A stretch of 64,000 nucleotides of DNA, from contig NC_092022.1 of assembly GCF_042242105.1 (NCBI RefSeq), positions 11,838,001 through 11,902,000 of the forward strand. The letters are read 5' to 3'. This stretch comes from Pempheris klunzingeri (lineage: Eukaryota; Chordata; Actinopteri; Acropomatiformes; Pempheridae). The position numbers and the translations under genes were made by a program. The notes beneath the pieces are model-generated. The model was not told the DNA's origin and did no database searches. It saw only the letters and a program-made list of their open reading frames with translations. Of this stretch, positions 25,901-39,800 are shown one piece after another (within the stretch, counting starts at the first letter, position 1; every line of letters begins with the position of its first letter).

Positions 25901-28900
25901 CACTGCATTGACCAACGTCACAGCTGCTGCAGCAAGACAAGGCTGATTTGCATCCCTTGTTCTCTTCTTCTTCCTCTCTACTTCACCGCTCTCCTCCTCT
26001 TTTGCCCACTCGCTGTTTCCCGGTTAGTCATTGTCCCAGTCTATCTGTTAATTTCCCCCTCTTTGTCTCATCTTGAGTTGCAGCTGTGGCGATGCTGTAA
26101 CATCACAGCTTTCCCCTCAGAACGAAAGTCATGCAGGAAAGCACTTGTTCAGTCTGAACTGTTTACATAATGAAACACAGGCATCACAGGCTGATATGCA
26201 GCATCTTTTCCTCTCTCTGAGATTTTTTTTCTTTTCTTTTTTATCACACACATTCTCAGTCCTGCTCTTTATATCACCCTCCTTGTCTTGTAGTTCTCTG
26301 GCTAGGCACTCGTTCTTCTCTTTCCCTTCTTTTCCATCTCAGCTCATCTGCTTGGCAGTTGATCCCCTTGGCTTGGTGGGAGTGGTTAAGAGAGCCTCTC
26401 TGGCCGCTTTGCCATGCACTACAATATACCTTTATATCTCCCCTCATTCCTTCCTTCATCTGAGAGATCAGTCCCCCCCCCCCACCCCAAACCAGACCCA
26501 CCTGCCTTTGCACCCACAGCTCTCTCCACCTTGATCTGCAGGCTTTACTAAAGCAGCTCCTTAAGACCCCTTTGATGGGGTGCAGTTACACTGGGTCTGC
26601 TATATCTAGAGCCCAGTTTGTCATCATGATTTACAAGAAACATGTGACCTTCTAAATCACTACAGCAAGTGCCCATGGTTTACAGTGCCAGCTCACGTCC
26701 TGGATGCCATCAGACACACACAGCAAACATACACGACCGGGCTCATAAACATTAATCATCAACTCTGCCTCCTTTGCCAGGCCAGTCTATCCCCACTCCT
26801 GAGCCTGTGGTCAGTGTGATGTCCAATGTGTCAGTCAACTTCTCCTAGCCTTTCAACACCTATGGCAGCTGTCAGTTGCTCTTCAAGACCATGTCTCTCC
26901 CTGGCAACTAACTGTAATCTCGCCACTTAATAATCATCTTCATCATTGGCCCCTTGATACAAACATTACTTGGCCAGCGCAGCACATGGCATGCGACATC
27001 TGCTCAGTCGACATACTTGTGGAAATAGCAGAGAGCTATCTGACTCAAGTGCAGCACTGGCATAATGTCTGTGTCAGCAAGGAGCTTATTTGTGTTTGTA
27101 ATTGAGCGACACTTAAATCATGATAGAGGGGAGATAAAGAACGGGCGAACAGATGGCAAATAGGGTTACATGAATACCCCCTGCGCGTCTTATGTGTGCG
27201 TCTGTATTTATGTGTGTGCTTCACAGTCACCATACTGTGAAGCTAAACCGCTGGCGACAGCTCAGTATAGTAACCCTGCATCTCATCCACCATGTTGTCC
27301 CCAGCTCACATTCCTCTGTGCAGACATAGAAACATACACGGACTAGAGATAGACTTCCCTGATGTCCCAGTAGTCTCCTGATGAATGACTCACCTCGGTT
27401 GTTTACTGTCTGAACAAACACATTAGCTAGTAGCTAGCCTTCATTCAGGAGATTAGCCACACCAGCTTCTGTAATAGATCTGTGCACCATTTTTTTTCTT
27501 TGCTGAAATGCAGGATGAACTTCAGTCCCTGAAATCCACAAGATTTAGAATATGCATCACCTTTTCATCTTTTTATGACATATTACAGACATGGTTTCTG
27601 TTGTATATGTATATTTAGATGTTAATCACTCCACAAGCAAGCCACTAAGTCTGGGATTGTGCAAGAGCCCGACCCTGTTCAGTGAGCAGCTGAAGGCGAT
27701 CATAGTATTAATGTTGTTGTTGTTGGTAATGTGTACTGTAATAATGTGTGTGTGTTATAGGGGTAGAGGGGAGTATCATTGCTGGACTTATGGGCCCTCC
27801 AGGCAGATAATGTGGCATCCCACTGACCCTGTGTTCAACCCCGTTTGGCATGTCTGCCAGCGTGGCTGCATTAATGAAAGCTGGAGCCAAGTACTGTCAG
27901 GGTGTATGTAGAGGTTTAGTCTGTAGGGGATGTATGTCGAACCTTTGAGCTGAGCATTTATGTTCAATGACACAACTGACAGATGGTCCAAAAAAAGATG
28001 CATGATAAAGTATTTTTGAAAACTTGACATTAAGATGACCACAAGATAAGGGGGACAAACAAGTCTAGGTCTTGAATGTATCCATCACTGCATCATTGCA
28101 TCTTTTTGTTCCCATGCTTGTAATCCATCTGTCTATCCTCTGTAAACCTGCCTGCTGTCTGTGGCTCCAGTTCTCAGAGTATATTGAATAACATCATAAT
28201 GGCATGCATGCATGTGTGTGTCACAGTAAGTCCAATCCAGCTTGCAATGTTTTATTCACCTGTTGGCAATGGAGTTCACTTCTCGGAAATATAAACATAA
28301 ACCTGTTTTTTTTTCTGTGTTCTCCCATAGAGCCAGGCAGAAGCCCATTACAAAGGAAACCGCCATGCCAGAAGAGTCAAAGGCATCGAGACCTCTAAGA
28401 GTCGTCCTCAGGAGGGGGACAAGCCTCCCAATGTGCCCCCCACCTCCGCCCCGTCTCCACCCGGAGCCGCTGGTACTGCCCCAGACAGTGAACCCAGCAA
28501 AGCGGGTGAGAGAGCTGGAAATACTAATAGGGGTACAAAAAGAAAAAGTGCTTGTTTGAATTTTGTTGTAGAAATAATCAATTCAGTGTGTGCAGGATGT
28601 TCAGAGGTTTATCACATTGCCGGAAAATGAAATGGAAAATATGCAAGAATAACAAAGGCATGTAATCACAGCAACATAGCAGTGTATCGCTCTTCTTCTG
28701 AACATTTCGTCTCTCTGTGTGGTCTGATGTGGTTGCAGCACAGCATATGGCTAACAACACAGTCCCTCAAACCTCAAACTATTTGCACTGACAATAGAGT
28801 CTTACATAATCACTCACATTCAGAGATTTTTTTGCCATGAAAGCTTATTAGCTGAACAAAACATTTAGCTGCCAAAATGCCAGGATAGTTTAATAATCTG

Positions 28901-30737
28901 TTTCATTTTAAAATTAATTATTAATTATATTTATAATGTGTTTTTAGTTCAGAAGACAAATTCAGAATGAGGAAGTTACTTCTGATGTAAGACACAGATG
29001 AAGGTTCTGAACTTTCTTTTCTGTGGCCCTGGACACTTTAAATTACAGAGAGGAATTAAATTCAGACTTAACTTCAAAGCAGTGTATCAAAGTCAGTCTG
29101 AATGCAGCTGCAGTTCGTAAGCTCTGGCAAATGCTAGTTGAAAACAGCCAATGATTAGATGCAAGAAGAGAAACAGGTTGATAGGAGGAACTAAAAACAG
29201 AAGGAGTCTGATCCCATTTTCCAATAAGTTTGAGAAGCCTAAATCCTAGACCAAACTTAACGGAATGAATACTATTCAGTATGTATTCATTGCATCTGCT
29301 AGAGCCTGATTACAACCAGTTGTATCTTCTTAGATTCACTGCTGGAAATACTGCCTACTTGGGTAAAGCACAAATTATGAAGATAAAGTATGTAGCTCAA
29401 ACAAATGAATAAATGTTCAGAGTTATATGAGATACACATCACAGGCCTTTTTTATTTTAATTCAGGATTGATTTTGTCCAGCTAACAGAATAGCACATAG
29501 AGGAGTTGACTAACCAACATGAAAACAAGATGTCAGCTGTCCTGCTCTCTGAGTGACAGGTTGATCAAAGTACAAGCGTCATTACTGTACCACATACGAT
29601 CCTCTGTATTAGTCCTGTCTAACCACAGCAATGCTTTGCTGAGTGAAGCAATGTGAAACTGGTTTGTTGTCCATCCATCTAGACTGTGAGCACGTGAGTT
29701 GGCATGCACATGGCACAGCAACATGGCAGTTTCTTGGCATCTTTTCAAGGAACCCCACTGTTCCCACTGTGCAAATGTTTGTGTTTGTGTTTGCACTCTA
29801 CTGGGTGAGTTATTGAGCAATGCAACACAATTTTCCACAGTGTCAAAATAGACCACATTGCCCAAGCTCTGGGTGTTGGTAATGAGTGCTAAGACTGATT
29901 GAGAAAAATAAAGATGACGCCATTGTGGAATAGTCTCATAGACCAGAATCTAAGCCAGCATCTGAGAGGACCGAGACAGCAGCTGATCTGATAATGAAAA
30001 GTAATTCAATGTTGGTAGATTAATTTATTAGTCTGTAAGGATGCAGGGCATGGTTGAGGCGGTGCAAGCTCTTTCTTTAGCAGTATTTCTTTAGCTCTGT
30101 CTTTGTTGTCTCAGTCTTATTTTCTCTCTCCCTGTCTTGCTCATCTTCCTATTTCAAGCTATAACTCAGAGGCTGGGTACTGTGTGCCTCTGCCCTTCTC
30201 CTTTCTCCACCCAGAATTTTCCATTCCCTCAGTGTCACCACTCTGTCCTTGGATCACACACGAGGCAATGAATAGACCAGCCATGTTTTGTTGACATTTA
30301 CAAAAGTTTCTGTAGCTGTCTGTTCACCAGACATTTCCACCTTATTACACGATGAATGAAAAGATGAAACTCTGGCCCAATAAAGGCCAAATGCAGCAAT
30401 ATACCAGAGCAAAGGCCTTAGCATTTCACTGTCTTCGATTCTTTTTCTATCCATAAAAATAACTCTTAATATTTTCTTTTAGCTGATCCCAGAATAGTAT
30501 TAGGGCCAGTCCTTTTCACTCTCCTTCCATCATGGGGGATCTGAGATCACCTCCAGGCCAGTCGCCATTAGTGAGACTTCCCGGAGTGAGCTCCAAGATC
30601 ACGAAGAGCCAAAACAAGCCTGCCATGATCAAGATCTGAAAGTAGCAACATGTGAAAGAATGCCTTTTTCCATCCAAGACTCTGTCTCGTGACCCTGAAA
30701 CCTTTTCTCTCCCTGGCCTGCCTGCATGCTTGCTTTC

Positions 30738-30827
<90 letters not shown>

Positions 30828-33800
30828 ATGCACGTTCTCAGATTCTGTCCCTTTGCTCCATGGTAGGGGGACAGATCTCTGGGAGCAGGCAGCTGTGCGT
30901 GGCCTCAGTTGGGAAAACTGTGTCTGGAGGACGGACACTGTGGTTTGGCCTGTGGAAACTAACATGGGTCACTGCAGGGCAGTTATTTTGAAACTGACAA
31001 ATATACATAGGCTATACACATAATGTGTGCACGAATACAGTATATACACACAAACAACAACAATGGCCCATGCGGGTACACGGATGGAGATTTCTCAAAG
31101 TGCAACACAGCGCAGTATTTGTTGTTGATGTTGCGTGATTTTGCCTGCAAATGATCAGTTTGTCAATCTGTGATTTTATGCAACATCACAGTCTTCTGAG
31201 ACATTCAGATGTGATTCACTGGAAGTACAGTCTAGCATTGGTATGATGACCTTCTCTTTTATATTGCATCATTTCTCATTAACATATCAAATGCAGTCAA
31301 CGGTGATGGCTGTAAAGAGGACAAGACCTCGCTGAAGGCCTAAAAAGTGAAAGGTCAGTTATGGCGCTCTGTTTAAATGCTGTTGGTTCCTCAACCTTAC
31401 GGCTATCAGAGCAGATCACAAGTTCTACAGCCCTCAAAAGGTTTGTGACTTGGCCCCAAAGAGGAGGCCCTTGGCTTTAGAGGATTTGGCCTGGTTAGCT
31501 GAGGGTTTGGCTGTGCCTGGGGATGATGGAGAGGCAGCTGTTTACTTGGAGAGAGACTCTGCTCTTCCCTCCCTCCTTCCCCTCCTCTTTGTCCCTCTGC
31601 TGTCTGACACTCCCACTCTAATGAAGGGGCCTGTTAAAACCACCCTGATATTATGGCACTCTTTAGTCCACACAAACACTCGCAGGGCGCGCACACGCCC
31701 AAGGTCAATTAAACAGATGACTTTCATGAGAGGGCTAGAGTTGCATGGCTACGAGGTGACTGTAATATCGAGTTACATAAAGCCGATACGCTTTTCATGC
31801 TTTGTCTATATTTGTTGTTGGAGTTTAAATTCCAGGAAATTCATTTGTTTTTTGTTGCTCTGAAGTGGGTTATTTGATGGAATCAACCTGCAATAGTCAA
31901 CATAAGTATCTAATAGACGTAATTCACTTGTCAGCGAATTTGTGTGACTCAGAGTTCGGATGCAGGCCAGCCGCAGAAAAAGGCACCCGACTGCATTATG
32001 AATGAGGCTCAGCTCTGGTAAGGCCAGCATTGGGTTTCGTAGCTCGTTAATCATTAAGAATGGGCACTGGGGGGTGGGGGGGTACTTTTAGTAGACAGAG
32101 TCACCCTGCCTAAGTAACTTTTACTCCTGATCTCTTGCACACACCAAGACACCCACACACACACACATAGAAGTATGCACTGCTTTCAATCCGCATTTAA
32201 AATAAACAAATCATATCCATCAATGCATAATTTTCCTCCTACACACAGGCTTGATTACAGCAATGACTCTGTTGTTCTGCTCTCATCTTTGCATTTTATA
32301 TAACAAAAAGTTTACTCATTATTAGACTTAGACTTTTTCTTTATTGATCCCCCATATGGGGAAATTCACATGTTACAGCAGCAACAATAGAAAAAAAAGA
32401 GTAAAGAAAACAACAGTAAAAAATAAGCAGTAGCAAATAAATATATGTTGTAATGATAAATAAATATTTACACTATGGACATAAGATGTACAAGTATGGA
32501 CAGGAAAAATTATGTGGTTCCTGACTATATGTTCCTTCATGTATAAAGAACACGTTCCTACATGGGCAGTCCTTAATATTAAGCTTTCCACACTAATTCC
32601 ACAATAAGATTTTTTTTTTTACACTTCCAAGAGGCTATCGCAGACCACAGATAATTTCACACTTGAATGAATCAGGATGATCTTTGACTCTTGCAGCAAG
32701 CAACGTAAGTTATTTTGGTCTGAATTTGAATTGGTCTGAATTAAATCCCATGGCTTTATCAACAAAACCTTCTCCCCATGGATTGCATACTATAGCTTTA
32801 ATTTCCTGAAGTGGATTAAGGCAATTCTCACGCACCAGGCTCTAGTGTAAAGCATCTGGACTGAGTTATCTCCCTCATATGACCTCTCCCAGTGAATACT
32901 GCCTTCGTCTGTTTGACTATGAGGCCAGCTAGCAGGAGGAAGGTCAGTCAACTGCCTTATCAATGTTTAATTAGACTTAGAGTGTGTCCCTAGTTTCTGG
33001 AGACTCAAGTAACTGACAGGGCAAGAAAAATATAGCAACTTATTTTATCTATGGTATATAAACAATCTGCCACTCTGGGAGAATACAATAGCAAATCTAG
33101 AAGGAATCAGTCAGCAAATGTGAAAAAAGGAACATTTTTGTGTAGCTAAGACAGACAGTGAATTACAGTACTGTGGCTACAGAAGCCCCAAGGGTTTAGC
33201 CTCAAGTTGAACTTGTTCTAAGGGGATGAGTGTAGGAGATGCTCACTGAGGTATGAGGTGAAACAGTGACTGGATGTGATGGTTTAGTGTGGCAGACCTC
33301 CAAGCCATCATGGATCATGAAATCCCTCATTACTATTTGGCCTACCACCTCTACTTCTCCCCACTTGATTTTAACTAAAACCACATGTTATGGACACTGT
33401 GGTTTCTCGGCTTTGTAATGAAGTCATGCAAATGTGTACGTGTCAGCCTGTGTGTGGGCAAAATTCAACAACAATATCGGAGAGGACTACGATAGCTTCT
33501 CTATCATTCAGCCTTCCTGCTTTTGTAGGTACAAGCTCTGCAATCAACTTTACCAGCTCAGTCAGCAATGTGGCAAAGTAAGCACATTATGAGTCACAAA
33601 CATCTCCAAAGAGCACTCACCCTCACACAGCACTTTGATCCAGGTCTGGTTTATGGACTCCTCAATGCCATATTGAGTTAGAGTAAGAAATCTTTTGTTT
33701 TTTTTCTTTTTAGTGAAACATCTGTTTGACAAACTCTCTGTGCAGCCAGCAGCTTTGCAGCTGGAAACTTCCAATATGGAAAAAAGAGAGAATTTTCATC

Positions 33801-36800
33801 TTGGACAGCAGTGGAATGGAAAGCACTCACAATGGCATCTTCTTCAGAGATGATGCAATGCAGTAGTCAGAGCAACTCTAGAGTGGTAAATAATCATATA
33901 TGCATATGTATGTATACATATATATGACAGATAGAGACTCTGTCATGTGAAAAAATGACAAAGCATGTCGGGCTCTTTAAAAGGACATTAAGCAGTTATG
34001 GTCGATATTTGTTTTCTTCCCAGAAATACTCCATGTTATCCCTATAATACTATAATCCAGCGGGGCTTTTCCATTGCCTGCCCTCGGCGCTACATCCTGT
34101 GGAGTTTGGAGAAGGGCCTGCTGGTCCGTGCTGATGGGGGGATTTCTGAATACCACACCCAAATTTAGGGGGTCTTTTTTCAGCCAACACCCACTGCTTA
34201 GTGAATACCGAAGGCATTGCGCATGGGAGTGGCTGATCAGAAACATGTGTCTGGAAATGTATGTATAAACATGTTCTGTGATGAAAAAAGAAAAAAGTAG
34301 CCATCATGCAATCAAACGCATGCAGCAATGAGGAATCAAAACTACAGAGAGTGAGCAAAGACAAAAGTGAGAAGAGAGTGTGTGGAGAGCTCACTTAATA
34401 TTTCTTTGGACCTGAAGTTTTGCCCTGTGACAAAGCAAGTGTCATTTTGCTTTAACCGCAGCCAAAAGCAACAGGTGTGTAGGAAAGAGTCAAAATACGC
34501 ACAGGCTGAGGTATCTGTTTCCTATTTCTGCTTTCGGGAACACTTCTATAAGATGAGACCACATCAGTAAAAAGATTGCCTTGAAAAACTTCAAAAAGCC
34601 AAAAACACTTTAAACGCAAACACATCCGTTTACACACGAGACATGCGTTTACCTCCTATGATCCACTTGATATGTAACTTCAATTAAAAAGAACTCGTTT
34701 GAACTAATTATGGGCTGTACAGTAGGAAATAAAAAGCACTTCCGCCTACAAGTGCTTTAAGTTGGTTTGTCTGATCTACACAGCAGACTGTGCCGTCCAC
34801 AGTCAACTGGGAGTGGTTATGTGGTTTGACTTAGCAGAGAGTTTTTTTCAGGGGAACTTTGCTTCACTGCAGAGTTTAATGGTCAATAGTAAAACATTTT
34901 ATTGTTGACATTACGTACTTTTTACAAAATCAGTTGTTTGATTTTCCTCTACACTGCATTTGACATTTACGTTATTTCTTTGTTTGTTTCTCTCCTTCTT
35001 TTTGTAGATGAAACACGACCTCTGTCACAGTTAAATGGGCCCCTGCTGGCCCCGGGGCCCCTTCCCCCTCTTACCACCCCGCCTACCCCACCCATGGACT
35101 CCCCCGTGCCCTCAGTGTGCCCCCTCTTGCCCATCCCCACTCCCCCCCTCATCCCCCCTTCCTCCTCCCCCCCAGGCTGTGGCAATAGCAGCGCCAGCTC
35201 AGAGCAGCCCGGATGTGGACCCCCAGGTTCAGGAGCCGCCGGCACCCTGGCCTCTAGCAGCCCATCCAATCCAGAGACAGAGGAGGACAAGGCAAAGAAG
35301 CTGCTGTACTGCTCTCTGTGCAAGGTGGCTGTCAATTCCTTGTCACAGCTTGAGGCTCACAACAAAGGTGGGTTAACCTGTGAGCTCTTATATGTTGACA
35401 TTGCTGTAGTGTCACTGCACTTTCCAGCAATTAGCTGTAAATCAAACCGTGTGGGTTAATCCCACATGACATCATTTTTCTTGTATCGTCTGTTGATTAA
35501 GTTTCTGGAAAGGGAACTCTCTCCTTCATCTTTTCAGCTATGGTTGAATTCTTCTCTGTTTACTCAAACCACACTGTTGTTGTCGTTTCTGGAAACAAAG
35601 GAATTTCAGAGGAGTTTTGCCATGACAGATCCATGTACTGTAGCGACCTCTGAATAAGTTGTTGTGACTTTCTCAAATGGAGTTTTTTACCGGGAAGTCT
35701 CACTAATGGCGACTTTTTAAGTACTGTAAAAGTGAAAAAAAGGGTTGCTAATGTAATACACTTTTTGATAATGTAAAAGCAATGAGTGGGCTCAGTGGGA
35801 AAAAAAATGTTGATTTAAGACAAGAAATCCATCATAACTTTGGTGGGTTACTTTAAAGACTTATTTTTGTAAAGAATATAATTTTATTGTAGCTGAAGAC
35901 TGAGTATTATTAACTAGTGATGTAACAACACAAGTGTTAGTGCTCTTAAAAGATATTTAAGAGACAATATTTTATATATATCTAGTATACATGTTTACAT
36001 GCTTTATGTCAGTATTATTTTTACATTTTACACTCTTTCTAAGACTAGACTAATTATTGCTGGTCATCAAGTACACCAGGAAGTAGCACAACCACTACTT
36101 TTAAGACAATTTTCCGAACATTTTTGATAGAAAAATCATTGATATTTTAATGAGTTGTTACGGTAATTACAACACCAGCTACCTAGGAGAATGAAACAGT
36201 TTTTTAGTGAAGTTTGTGGAGGTTGTATCATGTGTTGAATCAGCTCACAATATGAAATAAAAGCAAATGAAATAAGCATTATTTCTCTAACTTTTCGGCT
36301 CCTCAAATTTGCACAAAGATATGCAAACACACAGTCTATTAACCTGACTGTAATACTAACTGTTGGTGCTACCATCTCAGTTAATGACTTGACTGTGACC
36401 CAGTGGAGGGTATCGAGAAGAACACTGATCAGCAGATAACTGATCTGTTTGACACTGACAAGCTCGACCCATGAAACCAAGCACTGATCTTCTGGTTTCA
36501 GGAGCTCCGTCAAGGTGCCTCGCTTGTGCGTGCCCACTCTCTCATATAGCACTCTGCCAACACACTCCATTTTCTCCACCCACACATGGCATAGTTATTT
36601 AAAAGAAATCTCTCCCCTGCTCAAACATTCATGATTTGTCATTTGCAGCACGCAGCATAAAAGCTGTTCCCCATAGCCTTCCACTTGAAAAAGTTGCACA
36701 GGAGGATGGTTAAGGTGGGTAACCACTGCATGAGTGATTTAAGCAGGGGAGTAAAAGAAAAATAGGCTGTTATGTGGATGAGCTCACCACAATACCAGCT

Positions 36801-39800
36801 TTAACATTCAAACAGCTTTCACACATGATGACACTTTCTCAGGGCTTGAAATATCAAATACCCCCCAGGTGTCTGCTGCCTGCTTTAATCCTATATGCCC
36901 TACCAACTTAGCTTTCCTTTTGACCTTGTTTCCCTCTGATGACATTTTGTATCTGCAGACCTCCTCTCTTTATTTTAGGGAGTTTAACATTCTCCTACAT
37001 TTGAAGAAAAGGCAGGAGACACAACAGACAATGAGGGACTGGCTCGGTGTAACTGTATCCCATTTGCCTTGAGTAATGTTTGGTGCTGCCAGCTCAGCCA
37101 GACATGAAAGCAGCCAATAGTGCCTCTTTATGTTGGATAAAGTATTAGTCGATAAAAGTACAATTACTGCCACCATGATGGTTATATTATCTTCTGGAAG
37201 GCTTTTAGAATCCATGATTCGTCATGCGTTGACTATTTGTTTATCAGTCTAACAAGTATATTATAAAAGATCTGCATACTAGCATGTTTGCAATGCACAT
37301 TCACATGTAAGAATAAAGAGAGATCATACATAGGTCACAGCCTGCTGTCAGCTAGTTGGCCCCAAAGTTCATATCCTGGATGACTCAGAGTTGAGACAGT
37401 TGAAACTCTATGAGGGAAATGATCTGGAAGCAATCACCCTCACTCATTCTCAAAATCAAAACTTTGCATGTATGAAAGGTTCAAAAATCAAAGCATATGT
37501 CGTGCAGACGCGAGCAGCATGCGTGGCACAGAATGAACAGCATTAAAAACAAGTATGTAATGTTATTTCAGCATTTGTGCAACAGTTTCCTGTCAACCCA
37601 CAGCCTATTTTTGTGTTTTTAAGTGTGCGTCGTCTGCTTGCGTGTTGGTTTGCACTGTGAGTCAACCTTACAAAGACAAAAAATCCACTGGGCCATCCAT
37701 TGTCAGACCAAAATAGAACAAAGGCAAAAGCAGACACCCCAAGAGCACATTTCTGGCCACGAGCGAAATCCGTCATTCCAGCCCCTTCCTCCCCAATGGA
37801 GCCCACAGCCTCCATGTTCCCCACCAGCCACCCCACCCCAACGATTTCTCTCTCTTCTGTAACCTTAACTCTGTTCAAAGGGATTTTAGAGAGTGACTCA
37901 AATTCAAAGTCAGAGCCAAAGACAGTAGGATGCTTTACTTTGAGAGTAGGGAGGTATAGCCGTAAATGGGGGCTGGAGGGTAAGGGACTGATGGAGGGGC
38001 ATGACTCATTTTTTTCAGTCAAGAACAAAATGTGTGATTATTTAATGAGAAAGCATTCTGGCACATTGGTGGTGTGCCCTTTAACAGACCATTTGAAACC
38101 ACTCAGAGTAAAATTTGATCAAACTAAAAAAAACAATGCATAAAGAAATATTTCACATAAATGTATGACATAAAATGTGGCATTTGACAAAAAATCTTTG
38201 TTTAATTTTCTGAATGTTTGCTATATTTTTTTGGCCTGAGTTCACATGTTACTATCTATTACTTGGTAATGCCAAGAAACACTTCTAATGAGTTTTTCAT
38301 TTAATTGTTTTGCGTGGTTGCTCAGCAGTAATAATGTTTAGCTACAAATGTGACTGTATCAAATGTTGAGCAGCTGGACCTCATTCAGAATCAAATTTTA
38401 AATATCTTTGCGTCAACCTTATAGAAAAACTGAACTACAGCTCTTCATAATGTACCTCGGTAAAATTGTGCTATTTCTTCATATACTTAAACATTAAAAA
38501 AGTCAGGTGTCTGGCAACAAATTCATCCTAAGAACGTTCAGAGGTCCAGCACTGTCATTTATGATATAACATGTGGTGATAGCATTTACTACAGTGCACA
38601 CCATATGACCCTATCTCACCCACTCCGCTGAATCAAATATTACCAACCAGTTATTGAAATGTGAACATTATAGAGGGCTTTAAGTTCATCTTCCAGATCA
38701 TCTGCTGTACAACTGTCTGACTGCAACCCTCTAGTGGTAAAAACATAGCACTACAGCCTTATACAGTGACACGCTCTGTATGCTGTGCATATGTGGTAAT
38801 TTATTGGCGAATCAAGCCGGTCGTACATTTTCCTTTCTTCCATATTTGTCACTGTCACTGTTTCCCCATCAGTGTTTTGAGTTGCAGAGTAACACTGTCC
38901 AGACTCATTTTACTTCAGACAGATGGAAGCAGCGTGCCTCATATTTTATAGATAGTGATTCATCTCCTCTGTATTTTTTTTTTTTTCATTTTATCCTATT
39001 AGTTTCTAAATGTATTATTTTGTCTTGGTTAATGGGATTACTGACCAGTGATTTTGTTTGTGTGTGTGTGTGTATCTGTCTACCTGCAGGTACCAAACAC
39101 AAAACTATCCTGGAGGCACGGAGCGGGCTGGGCCCCATCAAGGCATATCCTCGCTTAGGCCCCAAGCCCAGTGGAGAGCAGGGAGGGGGGCCGGTGGACC
39201 CCAACACTCAGGAAAGAACCTTCCACTGTGAGATCTGCAATGTGCGGGTCAACTCTGAACTGCAACTGAAACAGGTAGGAGGAAGACATTATCCACAGTA
39301 TGTGTCTTTATCCAAAAATATCATGAATCCATAGTATTTGATATATATCTGTGAAATAGTTTACACACAGAATAACTTGCTCTTTGGAAATAAGTCTTCA
39401 GATGACTTTTTCATGCTATCAAGTATTTTGTGAGGGCATTTCTAATTGGCATAATTATTTAATTATGGAACAAATTCTTTTTTAATAACAGCACATGAAA
39501 TCCAGAGTCTCAAAAATGGTCTCAAGATACAATCTGTAAAACTGTACATAACACTGCTTTTTCAGATGGATGGCTTTTTTTTCTAATATGGAAAATATTT
39601 TTACAAAGGGAAAGTGGAAATAACTTTGTGCTCTGTGTTCTTTCCTTTCAGCACATATCAAGTCGAAGGCACCGGGACGGCATGGCGGGCAAGCCTAACC
39701 CCCTCCTCAGCCGACACAAGAAGCACAGGGGAGCTGATCTGACGGTAAGATCTTTCAAGTTTCACTGCTGAATTCTGACTCCTCCTGTGACACAGCCAGC

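Larger units (their letters stand above)
28506..35007 (+). other. znf385a: znf385a intron
   Basis: An intron of about 6.5 kb. It holds the longest TG microsatellite of the window (30739-30832) and a fish interspersed repeat at 32318-32600. There are AT-rich stretches at 28900-28960 and an alternating TATA-type segment at 33896-33926. No gene was recognised. Confidence 0.75.

Noticed and set aside
34967..35335. 122-residue minus-strand open frame opposite the znf385a proline-rich exon
   Set aside because: It is a Gly/Arg-rich antisense shadow of a C-rich coding exon whose plus-strand frame is supported by splice sites and homology.
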